Shown here in pieces: positions 28,821-36,905 of a stretch of DNA of 64,000 bases; within the stretch, counting starts at the first letter, position 1; every line of letters begins with the position of its first letter. A program made the translations under genes and the position numbers. This stretch comes from Flavobacterium tagetis (GTDB lineage: Bacteria; Bacteroidota; Bacteroidia; Flavobacteriales; Flavobacteriaceae): contig NZ_JAERSF010000002.1 of NCBI RefSeq assembly GCF_016735615.1, positions 1,054,001 to 1,118,000 on the forward strand. The letters are read 5' to 3'. The notes beneath the pieces are model-generated. The model was not told the origin of the DNA and ran no database searches. It worked only from the letters and a program-made list of their open reading frames with translations.

Positions 28821-29897
28821 TTAAGGATAAATCATCAAAAACATATAAGCAAACAAATTGACCAAAAGCACAACGCCGTAAACGATATTCGATTTTCCTT
28901 TGCTAAGAGAAAGCATTACCGTAAAAACAGACAGTGCCAAGAGAACAATAGATTTAATATCAAGTCCTAAAACAATAGGAATTCCCAATAAGATACAAAC
29001 GAGCGCAACAGTTGGAATAGTTAAACCTATACTGGCAAGTGCAGAACCTAAAGCTAGGTTTAGACTCGTTTGCAATCTGTTCTTTTTGGCAGCAATTATC
29101 GCTGCGATCGCTTCTGGCAATAAAATGATGATGGCGATTATAACCCCAACCAAAGATTTTGGAAGATTGTGACTTATAATAATAGTTTCAATAGTAGGTG
29201 AAAGGGTTTTGGCCAGTAAAACCACAATTCCTAAGCTCACTAATAAAAAGACTAGGCTAGTGTAAAATGTTTTGTTATTGATTTCAATTGGATGTGTTTT
29301 AGATTCGTCTTCGTTTGTAGTATTGGTTAGAAAATATTGGCGATATCCTTTGGTTTGTGCAAATAAAAAAGAACCGTAAATAATAAGACAGGCAATCGAA
29401 GCAAAAATAAGCTGAGGGGTTGAATAATAAGAACCGTGGACACTTTCTGTAAATGTTGGAAAAACTAATGTAAATACAATAATCGAAATAAGCGAAACCA
29501 AACCAATGGTTACCGAAGAAGGAGAGAAATTCTGTTCGTAATGTTTGATGCTTCCAATAAGAAGACACAAACCTATAATTCCATTTAAGATAAGCATAGT
29601 TGCCGCATAAACAGTATCTCTGGCCAAAGAAGCTGCCTCTGAACCTTCCGAAAGCATTAAAGAAACAATAATCGAAACTTCAATTACAGTAATCGAAATG
29701 GCCAAAATAATCGTTCCGTAAGGTTCTCCAACACGTTCTGCAATAATTTCTGAATGATGTACCGCCGACATTACACTCAAAATAAGCAGAACACTCGCAA
29801 CGATTTGAAAAATAGTACTGTTTTCTATCAATCCGCTAAATAAGAGTGCCCATGAAAGAATCGGAATTATGATGGTCCATTGTAGTAATTGTTTCAT
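28821..29897 (-). CDS. Calcium/proton antiporter (ChaA/y4hA-like)
   Basis: A 358-residue inner-membrane exchanger of the CaCA superfamily with about ten helices in two inverted halves. The alpha-repeat signatures are visible: AISITVIEVSIIVSLMLSEG and ILLPEAIAAIIAAKKNRLQT followed by ALGSALASIGLTIPTV. It would export Ca2+ or Na+ in exchange for protons. Single gene, convergent with the surface repeat protein. Ion specificity is inferred from the family. Confidence 0.9.
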   Translation of the reverse strand: MKQLLQWTIIIPILSWALLFSGLIENSTIFQIVASVLLILSVMSAVHHSEIIAERVGEPYGTIILAISITVIEVSIIVSLMLSEGSEAASLARDTVYAATMLILNGIIGLCLLIGSIKHYEQNFSPSSVTIGLVSLISIIVFTLVFPTFTESVHGSYYSTPQLIFASIACLIIYGSFLFAQTKGYRQYFLTNTTNEDESKTHPIEINNKTFYTSLVFLLVSLGIVVLLAKTLSPTIETIIISHNLPKSLVGVIIAIIILLPEAIAAIIAAKKNRLQTSLNLALGSALASIGLTIPTVALVCILLGIPIVLGLDIKSIVLLALSVFTVMLSLSKGKSNIVYGVVLLVNLFAYMFLMIYP

Positions 29898-30228
29898 TTT
29901 TTATAGTTTTTAGAATAATAGGACAAAAGAACAGGCGTTTGCCTTTTTTGTAAGATAGAACTTTTATAGCTAAAAATGATAAAAAAAGGTAGTTTTAAGC
30001 ACTTTTTAAGTTTATTTGGACATATTTCGACTCAAAAAACAGATTTTTGACTAAATAAAATTACAGCTTTATTTAAGAATTTTGAATGATTTCTTTCGTT
30101 GCGATTTTCTAAGCTGTTTAAACTTTGTCAAAGTTAGCTTCGTGCTGAGACTATGTGTTAGAAACTAGTTTCTTTTTAAACTCTTTCTCAAATAAAAATA
30201 ATCTATGTTTCTATGTGTTTAAAAAAGA
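29898..30228. repeat. Intergenic region with inverted copy of the 4.4-kb repeat
   Basis: The segment 30148-30226 (CTATGTGTTAGAAACTAGTT, ending AATCTATGTTTCTATGTGTT) matches the reverse complement of 4389-4470 closely. An AACTTTGTCAAAGTT palindrome (30121-30135) adjoins it and also occurs near 1500 and 1700. The remainder is AT-rich. No gene seen. Confidence 0.7.
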
Positions 30229-30573
30229 TTAAGAATTTCGGATAATCTCCTCTCGATGCGATTTTCCCCATTTGATCATTTCTTCGATTACAGGACCAAA
30301 AGATTTGCAATAAGGCGTCGATTCGTATTTTACCTGAATTTCGGCATCGCGATCTTTGGTTCTTTTGATCAGCATATTGATCTCCATTTCTTTGAGTTCT
30401 CTAGAAAGCATGCGTGTTGTAATTCCCGGAATACTGCGTTCGATTTCCCTGAAACGATGATTTCCGTTGCAGATCGAATTGATGATGGGCAAACGCCACT
30501 TTCCGCCCAAAACATACAACGTGTCCTGAAGCGCCTGTACTTCTTCTTTCTGGTTTCTTTCCATAGTATTCAA
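30229..30573 (-). CDS. HxlR family transcriptional regulator
   Basis: A 114-residue MarR-like winged helix of the HxlR family. It opens EVQALQDTLYVLGGKWRLPI and has the recognition region HRFREIERSIPGITTRMLSR followed by ELKEMEINMLIKR. The length is normal. No cysteine suggestive of YodB/HypR thiol sensing is at the N-terminus; the one cysteine lies in ICNGNHRFRE. It is divergent from an SDR reductase, the common HxlR arrangement, and probably represses that gene. Confidence 0.92.
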   Translation of the reverse strand: MNTMERNQKEEVQALQDTLYVLGGKWRLPIINSICNGNHRFREIERSIPGITTRMLSRELKEMEINMLIKRTKDRDAEIQVKYESTPYCKSFGPVIEEMIKWGKSHREEIIRNS

Positions 30574-30592
30574 TTTTTATCAAAGTTTTTCC

Positions 30593-30729
30593 GCCACGAA
30601 TTCACGAATTTTTTCTTTTTCAAAGTTTTTTCTCAAGAATTATATTGATTGATATTCAATCAATACAATTCGTATAATTAATCACATTTTTCGACATAGA
30701 TTATAAAAATAAATTCGTGAATTCGTGGC
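30593..30729. repeat. 18-bp perfect inverted repeat (GCCACGAATTCACGAATT)
   Basis: Arms at 30593-30610 and 30712-30729 are exact reverse complements. The same 18-mer (as AATTCGTGAATTCGTGGC) occurs again at 61274-61291. It belongs to a dispersed palindrome family, not to the local promoter. Confidence 0.75.
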
Positions 30730-30765
30730 TATAATTTTTTCCATTGAAGAATCGAATTAATTAGT

Positions 30766-30804
30766 TTGGTATACTCCATGATACTGGTTACAAAGTTATA
30801 CCAA
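30766..30804. promoter_or_regulatory. Candidate HxlR operator
   Basis: TTGGTATA (30766-30773) and TATACCAA (30797-30804) are perfect arms. Inner GATAC and GGTTAC half-site-like words lie between. It lies 43 bp upstream of the SDR start, in the divergent region. Typical of HxlR operators by position. The binding sequence for this member is unknown. Confidence 0.4.
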
Positions 30805-30847
30805 TTTGAATTTAAATTTGCTAAATAAATTTTAAATAATCAAAAAG

Positions 30848-31591
30848 ATGGAAAATCTTAAAAATAAAACAGCCGTTATAACAGGCGGAAACAGCGGAAT
30901 AGGTTACGCAACAGCCAAACAATTAAAAGAACAAGGCGCAAACGTAATTATTACAGGAAGAAGAAAAGAAGCCATAGAAAAAGCAGCTTTAGAACTAGGC
31001 GTTACAGCCATTACAGCAGACCAATCGAATATTTCGGATATCGAAAAACTGGCCACTCAAGTAAAAGCCGATTTCGGTTCGGTTGATATTTTGTTTATTA
31101 ATGCCGGAATTGCAGGTTTAGGAACAATTGAACAAACTACAGAAGAATTGTACGACAGCATTATGAATGTGAATCTAAAAGGCGCTTTTTTCACTTTAAG
31201 TAAATTTATCCCGATTTTGGAAGATGGCGCTTCGGTAGTATTTCTTTCTTCGAATACTGCGAGTATGCCGGGTCCGGGATCTTCGGTTTATTCGGCGAGT
31301 AAAACGGCTTTGAATTCGTTTATGAGATCGGCTGCTTTAGAGTTAGCGCCAAGAAAGATTCGTGTCAATTCGGTTAGCCCAGGACCAACTCAAACCGAAG
31401 TCATGAACAAAGTAGGCCTCGACGAAACCACCGTAAAAGGTATTATGGATGTTGTAGTAGAAAAAGTCCCACTAAAACAAATGGGAAGGGCAGAAGATGT
31501 GGCTAAAATGGTTTCGCATTTGAGTAGTGAAGCTGCTGTGTTTGTGACTGGAGCCGATGTTATTATGGATGGCGGGATGAGTTTGGGGTGA
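30848..31591 (+). CDS. Short-chain dehydrogenase/reductase (SDR)
   Basis: A 247-residue classical SDR. The NAD(P)-binding TGGNSGIGYATAKQL, the NAG motif (FINAGIAGL), the catalytic Ser (SVVFLSSNTASMPGP) and YSASK are all intact. C-terminal VTGADVIMDGGMSLG is typical. It oxidises or reduces an unknown alcohol or carbonyl. Probably repressed by the divergent HxlR regulator. Confidence 0.92.
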   Translation: MENLKNKTAVITGGNSGIGYATAKQLKEQGANVIITGRRKEAIEKAALELGVTAITADQSNISDIEKLATQVKADFGSVDILFINAGIAGLGTIEQTTEELYDSIMNVNLKGAFFTLSKFIPILEDGASVVFLSSNTASMPGPGSSVYSASKTALNSFMRSAALELAPRKIRVNSVSPGPTQTEVMNKVGLDETTVKGIMDVVVEKVPLKQMGRAEDVAKMVSHLSSEAAVFVTGADVIMDGGMSLG

Positions 31592-31616
31592 ATTATTGTT
31601 GTTTGATTTAAAATGA

Positions 31617-31656
31617 AAAATGAGCTTGCAGAGAATGTAGGTTCATTTTCTATTTT
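31617..31656 (+). terminator. Probable terminator of the SDR gene
   Basis: AAAATGAGC (31617-31625) pairs with GTTCATTTT (31641-31649) with one G-U pair, followed by CTATTTTAATT. It lies 26 bp after the stop. The remaining 230 bp to the next gene are AT-rich and without a recognisable signal. Confidence 0.5.
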
Positions 31657-31890
31657 AATTGATTTTAATATTTTGAAATTAAAAATACCTTAAAAAAGAC
31701 TAATGCTAAAGAAAGATAAAAACACGTATAACTACTTGTTAACTTATTTGTTTTTATTTATAAAATTGTTATTGCATTATATTTTAATGTATACGGATTT
31801 CCATAAAGTAATTTCATGATAAAAGTTAATTTTTGTTTTTGATAAATCTAAAAGGACTTAATAAAGTAGTAAATACTAAAATTCAGAGCA

Positions 31891-33360
31891 ATGAAGATAT
31901 ACTTTACAGATTTTTTTAATGTTGAAGTTGAAACATTAGAAAGTTATGGAGCATTTAATATTTCTTTAATAAATGATCTGCCTTTATTTATTGATCCATT
32001 TTTATTGTTTGGAAACAAGAAAAAAGAATATCAAAATTTACATGATGATATTATTAAGTACTTGACTTTTTTAAAAGGAAAAGCTGAAACTGGAAGAAAT
32101 AGAAAACATCAAGTGCAATCATGGTATTTATTTCCTGAAGTTAAACAGAATTGGTTTGGATATAGTAAAATTGGTAATAAAGGAAGTGGATTAGGGACAA
32201 AATTTGGAAATGCCTTTTCTTCATCCATAAGTATTGTATTTGATGACCTAGGCAAAGAAAAGGTAAATCAGACATCTCATCTTGAAAAAGCTGGCTTGTT
32301 TGAGATAGGAGTAGGAAAAGATAATATTAGTGATTTTACAACAAATTTAATTAAGCAATTTTTATTAGAATACACTGAGAAATTTTCATTAGAGAATATT
32401 GAAGATAAATTTCTACGCAAAGTTTATGTAGAGAAAGTATTTTTTGATTATAAATTTGAAAGATGGATGCCTAAAGAATATACTTTACCATTTATTTATG
32501 GAGATTATGTTATACTAACGCCTAGAGACTTACTTACAAAAGATGATAATTGGATAAATAGCAAAGATTTAAGAGGAAATTTCACGGGAATACTTACAGG
32601 AATCCCAAATGAACAATTACGACATGAAGTTTTCAATTATTATTTTCAAGCTTTACCTAAAGTTGAAGAAAATAAGAAAAACTCTCAAAAAGAAATTTCT
32701 TCTGCGATTCATAAAACGATCAAACAGTTTCCTGAAATTATAAAATACTATATAAAGATTAAGGAGGAAAATAAAGAGGGGGCAAAAAGTATTTCTGAAT
32801 CAAAAGTAGATGAAGTAGAAACTTTATTTATAAGTCAAGTTCAAGATTTTGTAGAATTATTATCAAATACTGAGTTTTATAAAATTCCCGCTAAAAGTTC
32901 TTATAGTGAAGCTTTGAATAGGTTAGTATATTTAAAAAAAGTTATTGAGGATAATGATGGCTACAGACTTTTTTATATCAACGGAGTTCCAATTAAAAGA
33001 GAAGAAGATTTACAAATTATTTATAGACTCACATGGTTTGCTTCTGATTTTGATGTAAATAGAGAAACTAACAATGGGCGTGGTCCTGTTGATTATGCAG
33101 TTTCAAAAGGAGCAAAGGATAAGACTCTTATAGAGTTTAAATTGGCTTCTAATTCGAAGTTAAAACAAAATCTTGAAAACCAAGTTGAAGTTTATGAGAA
33201 AGCAAACAATACTAATAAATCTATAAAGGTTATTTTATATTTCGATATAATTGAATACAATAAAGTTATATCAATATTGAAAGAGTTAAAACTGAACAAA
33301 TCACCAAATATTATTTTAATAGACGCAGGTAGAAAAGTATCAGCATCTAATGTAAAATGA
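31891..33360 (+). CDS. Uncharacterised protein with C-terminal PD-(D/E)XK nuclease-like domain
   Basis: A 489-residue soluble protein. The N-terminal two-thirds matches no domain I know; it opens IYFTDFFNVEVETLESYGAF and contains LPLFIDPFLLFGNKKKEYQN. Residues about 380-489 carry a PD-(D/E)XK-like core: GRGPVDYAVS, then TLIEFKLAS (D about 398, E-x-K about 415-417) and a following helix QVEVYEKAN. This suggests a DNA- or RNA-cleaving or -binding role, common in restriction and anti-phage systems. It overlaps the next gene by 4 bp (ATGA). Very AT-rich, compatible with transfer. Confidence 0.7.
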   Translation: MKIYFTDFFNVEVETLESYGAFNISLINDLPLFIDPFLLFGNKKKEYQNLHDDIIKYLTFLKGKAETGRNRKHQVQSWYLFPEVKQNWFGYSKIGNKGSGLGTKFGNAFSSSISIVFDDLGKEKVNQTSHLEKAGLFEIGVGKDNISDFTTNLIKQFLLEYTEKFSLENIEDKFLRKVYVEKVFFDYKFERWMPKEYTLPFIYGDYVILTPRDLLTKDDNWINSKDLRGNFTGILTGIPNEQLRHEVFNYYFQALPKVEENKKNSQKEISSAIHKTIKQFPEIIKYYIKIKEENKEGAKSISESKVDEVETLFISQVQDFVELLSNTEFYKIPAKSSYSEALNRLVYLKKVIEDNDGYRLFYINGVPIKREEDLQIIYRLTWFASDFDVNRETNNGRGPVDYAVSKGAKDKTLIEFKLASNSKLKQNLENQVEVYEKANNTNKSIKVILYFDIIEYNKVISILKELKLNKSPNIILIDAGRKVSASNVK

Positions 33361-33992
33361 TAAGTACATTCTTAGTTATTTTTTTAGTTAATTATTTATC
33401 AAATATCTTTATGGCATATATAACATTATCAAATACAAATAAAATTATATTTAAAAGTAATTTAAAAAATCTAAATTTAGTTGGAGACTTATATAAAATT
33501 CCAATATACTTTTTTAGTAAATATGAAGAAAGTGCACTACTAGCAATACAAGAGTTGTTAAAAAATCCTGAAAAATATTTTAATGAAATTTATATTCCAT
33601 ATGAACCTGTTGATACTTTTACATTAGTATATGAAGGTAAAAAGCCTTCTTATCATAAATTTTCGGACTGTCCCCGCCTACATTCTGTTTACGAAAATTT
33701 TGAGATTCCATCTGAAATTGTGAAGCTTGGGAAGGAAAAAGTGAATGAGTTTAGGAATTGGTTCGAAACAGTTAAGAATCTATTAGATGACCCACAAATA
33801 TTTGTAATGCGTTTAAAACTAAAATGGGGAATCGAAACAAATCCCAATGCTATATTAATTCGTAATTCAGGTTCAACAGAAGTGGAAAATTTAAGTATAG
33901 AAGAATTGGAAAATAAAATTGATTTAATAATAAAAAATGCTGGAAAGTTTTATTATGACAGTGAAAAAAATAAAACTATTTTATCTAAATAA
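33357..33992 (+). CDS. Uncharacterised partner protein, N-terminal part (possibly frameshifted)
   Basis: 211 residues, starting at the ATGA overlap; an internal ATG at 33411 is an alternative that removes a hydrophobic leader. It contains YHKFSDCPRLHSVYENFEIP and RNWFETVKNLLDD. The tail ENKIDLIIKNAGKFYYDSEK, then NKTILSK, runs directly (in another frame) into the next open frame, whose opening NSKFTYLAYKSKK reads as a natural continuation. Skipping one T near 33990 would join them into a protein of about 300 residues. I favour one frameshifted gene over two overlapping genes. No known family. Confidence 0.6.
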   Translation: MISTFLVIFLVNYLSNIFMAYITLSNTNKIIFKSNLKNLNLVGDLYKIPIYFFSKYEESALLAIQELLKNPEKYFNEIYIPYEPVDTFTLVYEGKKPSYHKFSDCPRLHSVYENFEIPSEIVKLGKEKVNEFRNWFETVKNLLDDPQIFVMRLKLKWGIETNPNAILIRNSGSTEVENLSIEELENKIDLIIKNAGKFYYDSEKNKTILSK

Positions 33993-34260
33993 CTCCAAGT
34001 TCACTTATTTAGCTTACAAATCAAAGAAAATTGAAAATAATGAGACTGTTTATTCAGATGAAGAAATAAAAAAATTACTTGAAAAGTATGATTTTGAATT
34101 TAAAAGACCACTGAAAAGAATGCTTATTGAGTATTATAGGTTAAAACATAATCCCGATATAAATTTTGAAGGATCTATACTTGAAAAATTAGGATTTAAG
34201 GAATGTGGATATTGTCATTACGAGGAAGTAAATCGGAATCTTCAAGAAATTTTCAAATAA
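33955..34260 (+). CDS. C-terminal part of the partner protein (or separate small gene)
   Basis: An open frame overlapping the previous one by 38 nt from ATG 33955 (an earlier in-frame ATG lies at 33937). Useful homology-like sequence begins only after the previous stop. It contains YSDEEIKKLLEKYDFEF, KRMLIEYYRLKHNPDINFEG and GFKECGYCHYEE, whose CxxC suggests a metal site. The deep overlap and the continuous reading suggest a single gene broken by a one-base change. Confidence 0.5.
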   Translation: MTVKKIKLFYLNNSKFTYLAYKSKKIENNETVYSDEEIKKLLEKYDFEFKRPLKRMLIEYYRLKHNPDINFEGSILEKLGFKECGYCHYEEVNRNLQEIFK

Positions 34261-34325
34261 CTTTTTTAACTTTCCGCTAGTTCAATTAGTCAATAGAAAT
34301 TATCTCTTCATTTGGTTCCTTGCTT

Positions 34326-35204
34326 TTATAATGATTTTATTTCATTTCTTATTGCTAATCCAATTGTCGTCAAATTTGCAATAAAACTACCATTAGGAGA
34401 TCGATCTAACTTTAGGACTTTTTTATCACTTAATGTCATTAAAAATTCAGGCTTTACATCATTATTATTTTCTTCTGCTAATCTTCCCGCTTTAGTAAAC
34501 AAACTATCTCGTAGAAATACAAATTCTTCAAGTGTAAGTTGATCAACAGCCGTTTGGATAGATTTTGCAATCGCTGGTTCAAGATGTAATGTTTCAATTA
34601 CAATTCCTTTTTTAAGTCTTCCAAGATCATCTATATAATTAACATCTTTACGGCTTCTTTGCAAAGCCCTAACCGTATCAGTTGCTGTTTTTAACTCACT
34701 GTTTAAACGATCAATTGTAGCTTTACTTGAATCCTGAATCTGTATAACACTTTCTTGAAGACTAATGTTTTTCTCCTCAAGACCTTTAATCTGGTCATTC
34801 AATTCTTGGATAGTTTTATTACCTGATTCTTCACTTTTTAACAAGAACTCCTCTTTAGCAACTTCTGTTTTTTCTTTTACTTCATGCTTTTTTATTTCGT
34901 ACCTTCTTGTAATTCGTTCTTGTTTTGTGTCAGCCAAATCATTATCAATTTGAAGCATGATTTTAGGTATCAATAATGTATAAGCTGTTGCAATTACGAG
35001 AGGCCAAAAAATAGCCCAGAAAGAGCAATACTCATGATTGATTACTATAATTTTATTTTCGATTGTTGTATCTGAAAATAATAGCATCAAAATTGGTCTC
35101 CAATTGTAAATAACAAAAGACCATAAAAAAGCTCCTGAAATTGGAGTTTTTAATCTTTCTTTTGTAGAATCAATAAAATCTTTAATTAAATCAGCTAATG
35201 TCAT
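34326..35204 (-). CDS. Membrane-anchored coiled-coil protein of unknown function
   Basis: 292 residues. Two hydrophobic helices (AFLWSFVIYNWRPILMLLF; SFWAIFWPLVIATAYTLLIP) precede a long coiled coil (about residues 95-190: KKHEVKEKTEVAKEEFLL, QELNDQIKGLEEKNISLQES). A C-terminal globular domain follows (EEFVFLRDSLFTKAGRLAEE, SDKKVLKLDRSPNGSFIANL). No family recognised. Convergent with the nuclease-like block. A TATGTTTG -7 box (35223-35230, minus strand) lies about 19 nt upstream. Possible sensor or part of the same accessory block. Confidence 0.6.
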   Translation of the reverse strand: MTLADLIKDFIDSTKERLKTPISGAFLWSFVIYNWRPILMLLFSDTTIENKIIVINHEYCSFWAIFWPLVIATAYTLLIPKIMLQIDNDLADTKQERITRRYEIKKHEVKEKTEVAKEEFLLKSEESGNKTIQELNDQIKGLEEKNISLQESVIQIQDSSKATIDRLNSELKTATDTVRALQRSRKDVNYIDDLGRLKKGIVIETLHLEPAIAKSIQTAVDQLTLEEFVFLRDSLFTKAGRLAEENNNDVKPEFLMTLSDKKVLKLDRSPNGSFIANLTTIGLAIRNEIKSL

Positions 35205-35332
35205 TGGTTAGATTTAGTGAAACAAACATAAGAAAAATAGTAAATCAAAGTAATAAAAAATCCCATCAAAGGAAGAGAACAGTCTCCAGAAAGAATGTAA
35301 TATTCAATATTAATAGTAGCTACTTTAAAAAC

Positions 35333-35372
35333 AAAACCCCCAATCTTAAAAGACCAAGGGTTTTAATTTTTT
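35333..35372. terminator. Bidirectional terminator downstream of the effector cluster
   Basis: AAAACCC (35333-35339) pairs with GGGTTTT (35358-35364), flanked by A-rich sequence on the left and a T8-type run on the right. It ends the minus-strand vgrG/effector cluster immediately after the last small gene. Confidence 0.7.
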
Positions 35373-35373
35373 T

Positions 35374-35559
35374 TCAAAAAGCTGTATCAATTTCCATCTT
35401 TTTTTCATCATAAGCTAGTGTAGTAAAGCCAAATTCTTTAAAATTAATATCTAAAGTTAATGGTTTTGTCCTTTTTTTTTGTTTTTCATTTTTGACACAT
35501 CCAAATAATAGTAATGATAAAAATATAACGATGCTATTTCTTATTAGTACATTTTTCAT
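35374..35559 (-). CDS. Short lipoprotein, truncated paralogue of the effector partner
   Basis: 61 residues with a lipoprotein signal (SIVIFLSLLLFGC). The start MKNVLIRN and the block LTLDINFKEFGFTTLAYDE match the start of the 176-residue lipoprotein at 36375 (MKNALIKN; LSFDVDFSKIGYGRIIL). It ends where that protein continues for 100 more residues. It follows the orphan effector by 3 bp, so it occupies the immunity position. Either a minimal immunity lipoprotein or a truncated one. Confidence 0.6.
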   Translation of the reverse strand: MKNVLIRNSIVIFLSLLLFGCVKNEKQKKRTKPLTLDINFKEFGFTTLAYDEKKMEIDTAF

Positions 35560-35562
35560 AAT

Positions 35563-36276
35563 CTAATATCTTTTTAATAATAATGCATACATTTTTCTAC
35601 TGTCTAATCCGTATGGTTTATCAACATATCTATTTACCTCTCTTGAAACTGTTAGAATATCATCTTTATCGGCATATTGACTAATATTTCCTGTTTTAGC
35701 TCCAATATTATTCCAATAATAACCAGAAGCTTCGCAAGCCAAATTTATATCCATAGCTACATTTGTTGCAAATTTGAACAATTCGTCAGCACTTGGTTTC
35801 TTTTTATTTTTATATTCATACAATTTGCTGTAATTGTAATCATGAGTAAGTTGTATCAAGCCTCTGCCTCTAAAATGTTCTCCTCCTTTTACATTTGAAT
35901 TTGGGCTTTCTTCATATGTTTTTCTAAATCTTTGTGATTCATGATAACTTTGGGCTAAAAAATGTATTTTTCTTAAACATGTGTCAATTTGAAAATCATT
36001 TAATGACTTATTTAGAGCTTTGGTAAAAGATGTAATATTAGCCTGTGACGTTTTAATTTTTTCTTTGCCGATATCAAATATTTTTATTCCTTCTTTATCA
36101 AAAGCATTTTTTTGCAAACGATATTTGTCTACCGCTTCAGGTGGTCTTCTACCAATATCTGTACTGGATATAACTTTTCCTTCTTTATCAATATATAATG
36201 TATTATCACTTTTATCAAACTGTATTTGATAATGTATATCGTCACTTTTTCTTAATTGAGTTAAAATATTTGTCAT
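35563..36276 (-). CDS. Orphan GH19-like effector module (no N-terminal delivery domain)
   Basis: 237 residues from the first ATG. The frame stays open upstream to about 36370 (reading CRINPALKHLRE and TCYCNRDFTEEEM), directly abutting the stop of the preceding lipoprotein gene, but offers no earlier start. The first 70 residues are about 90% identical to the linker of the full effector at 36880. The catalytic part (residues 95-235) is a chitinase/lysozyme GH19-like fold with HFLAQSYHESQRF and GGEHFRGRGLIQLTHDYNY, only about 50% identical. It looks like a displaced toxin cassette, a possible recombination donor. Confidence 0.75.
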   Translation of the reverse strand: MTNILTQLRKSDDIHYQIQFDKSDNTLYIDKEGKVISSTDIGRRPPEAVDKYRLQKNAFDKEGIKIFDIGKEKIKTSQANITSFTKALNKSLNDFQIDTCLRKIHFLAQSYHESQRFRKTYEESPNSNVKGGEHFRGRGLIQLTHDYNYSKLYEYKNKKKPSADELFKFATNVAMDINLACEASGYYWNNIGAKTGNISQYADKDDILTVSREVNRYVDKPYGLDSRKMYALLLKRY

Positions 36277-36374
36277 TTCTTCCTCTGTAAAATCCCGATT
36301 ACAATAACAGGTAATGCTTTCTCTTAAATGCTTTAACGCTGGATTTATACGACAGGTAACTTTTGAAACATCAA

Positions 36375-36905
36375 CTATGGGTAATCAATATTATTATTTA
36401 ATTTAATTAAATTTCCTTTTTGTTTAAATTTTCCCTTTCTAATATAATTTCGATGATTTGATGAAGAGTAAGCATTATTGTAAAATTCTTTAAATTTAAA
36501 TTCATTATTCTTTTTAACAAAAACTAATGAATCATCAAATGGATGGTATATTTGAGTAATTAAAAGCGATATTTTATTATTTTCTTCTTCTTGAAGGACA
36601 ATATTTACAGGCATTGTACAAGCGCCTATTCTTCTTTTTATAATAAATGGTTTTTTAAATTCTCTAGAAGTTAAATTAATGGTCATTAATAAATCATTAT
36701 CTGTACACTCAATTGGTAAAATGATTCTTCCATATCCTATTTTAGAAAAGTCAACATCAAATGAAAGATTAGGTTTTATTTTTTTTGTTGATTTATAAAT
36801 AACTGATTTATCAATTTTAGGATTATCATATGTTTTTTTTTTGCATGCAAATAGAAATACTATACAAACTAGAATAAGTTTATTTTTTATTAATGCATTT
36901 TTCAT
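36375..36905 (-). CDS. Lipoprotein, candidate immunity protein of the GH19-like effector
   Basis: 176 residues with a lipobox leader (LILVCIVFLFAC). The mature part is a beta-rich domain (LSFDVDFSKIGYGRIILPIE; KPFIIKRRIGACTMPVNIVL) of no named family. It overlaps the effector by 26 bp, as expected of a coupled immunity gene. A periplasmic lipoprotein would be in the right compartment to block a peptidoglycan hydrolase. The role is inferred from position and compartment. Confidence 0.7.
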   Translation of the reverse strand: MKNALIKNKLILVCIVFLFACKKKTYDNPKIDKSVIYKSTKKIKPNLSFDVDFSKIGYGRIILPIECTDNDLLMTINLTSREFKKPFIIKRRIGACTMPVNIVLQEEENNKISLLITQIYHPFDDSLVFVKKNNEFKFKEFYNNAYSSSNHRNYIRKGKFKQKGNLIKLNNNIDYP

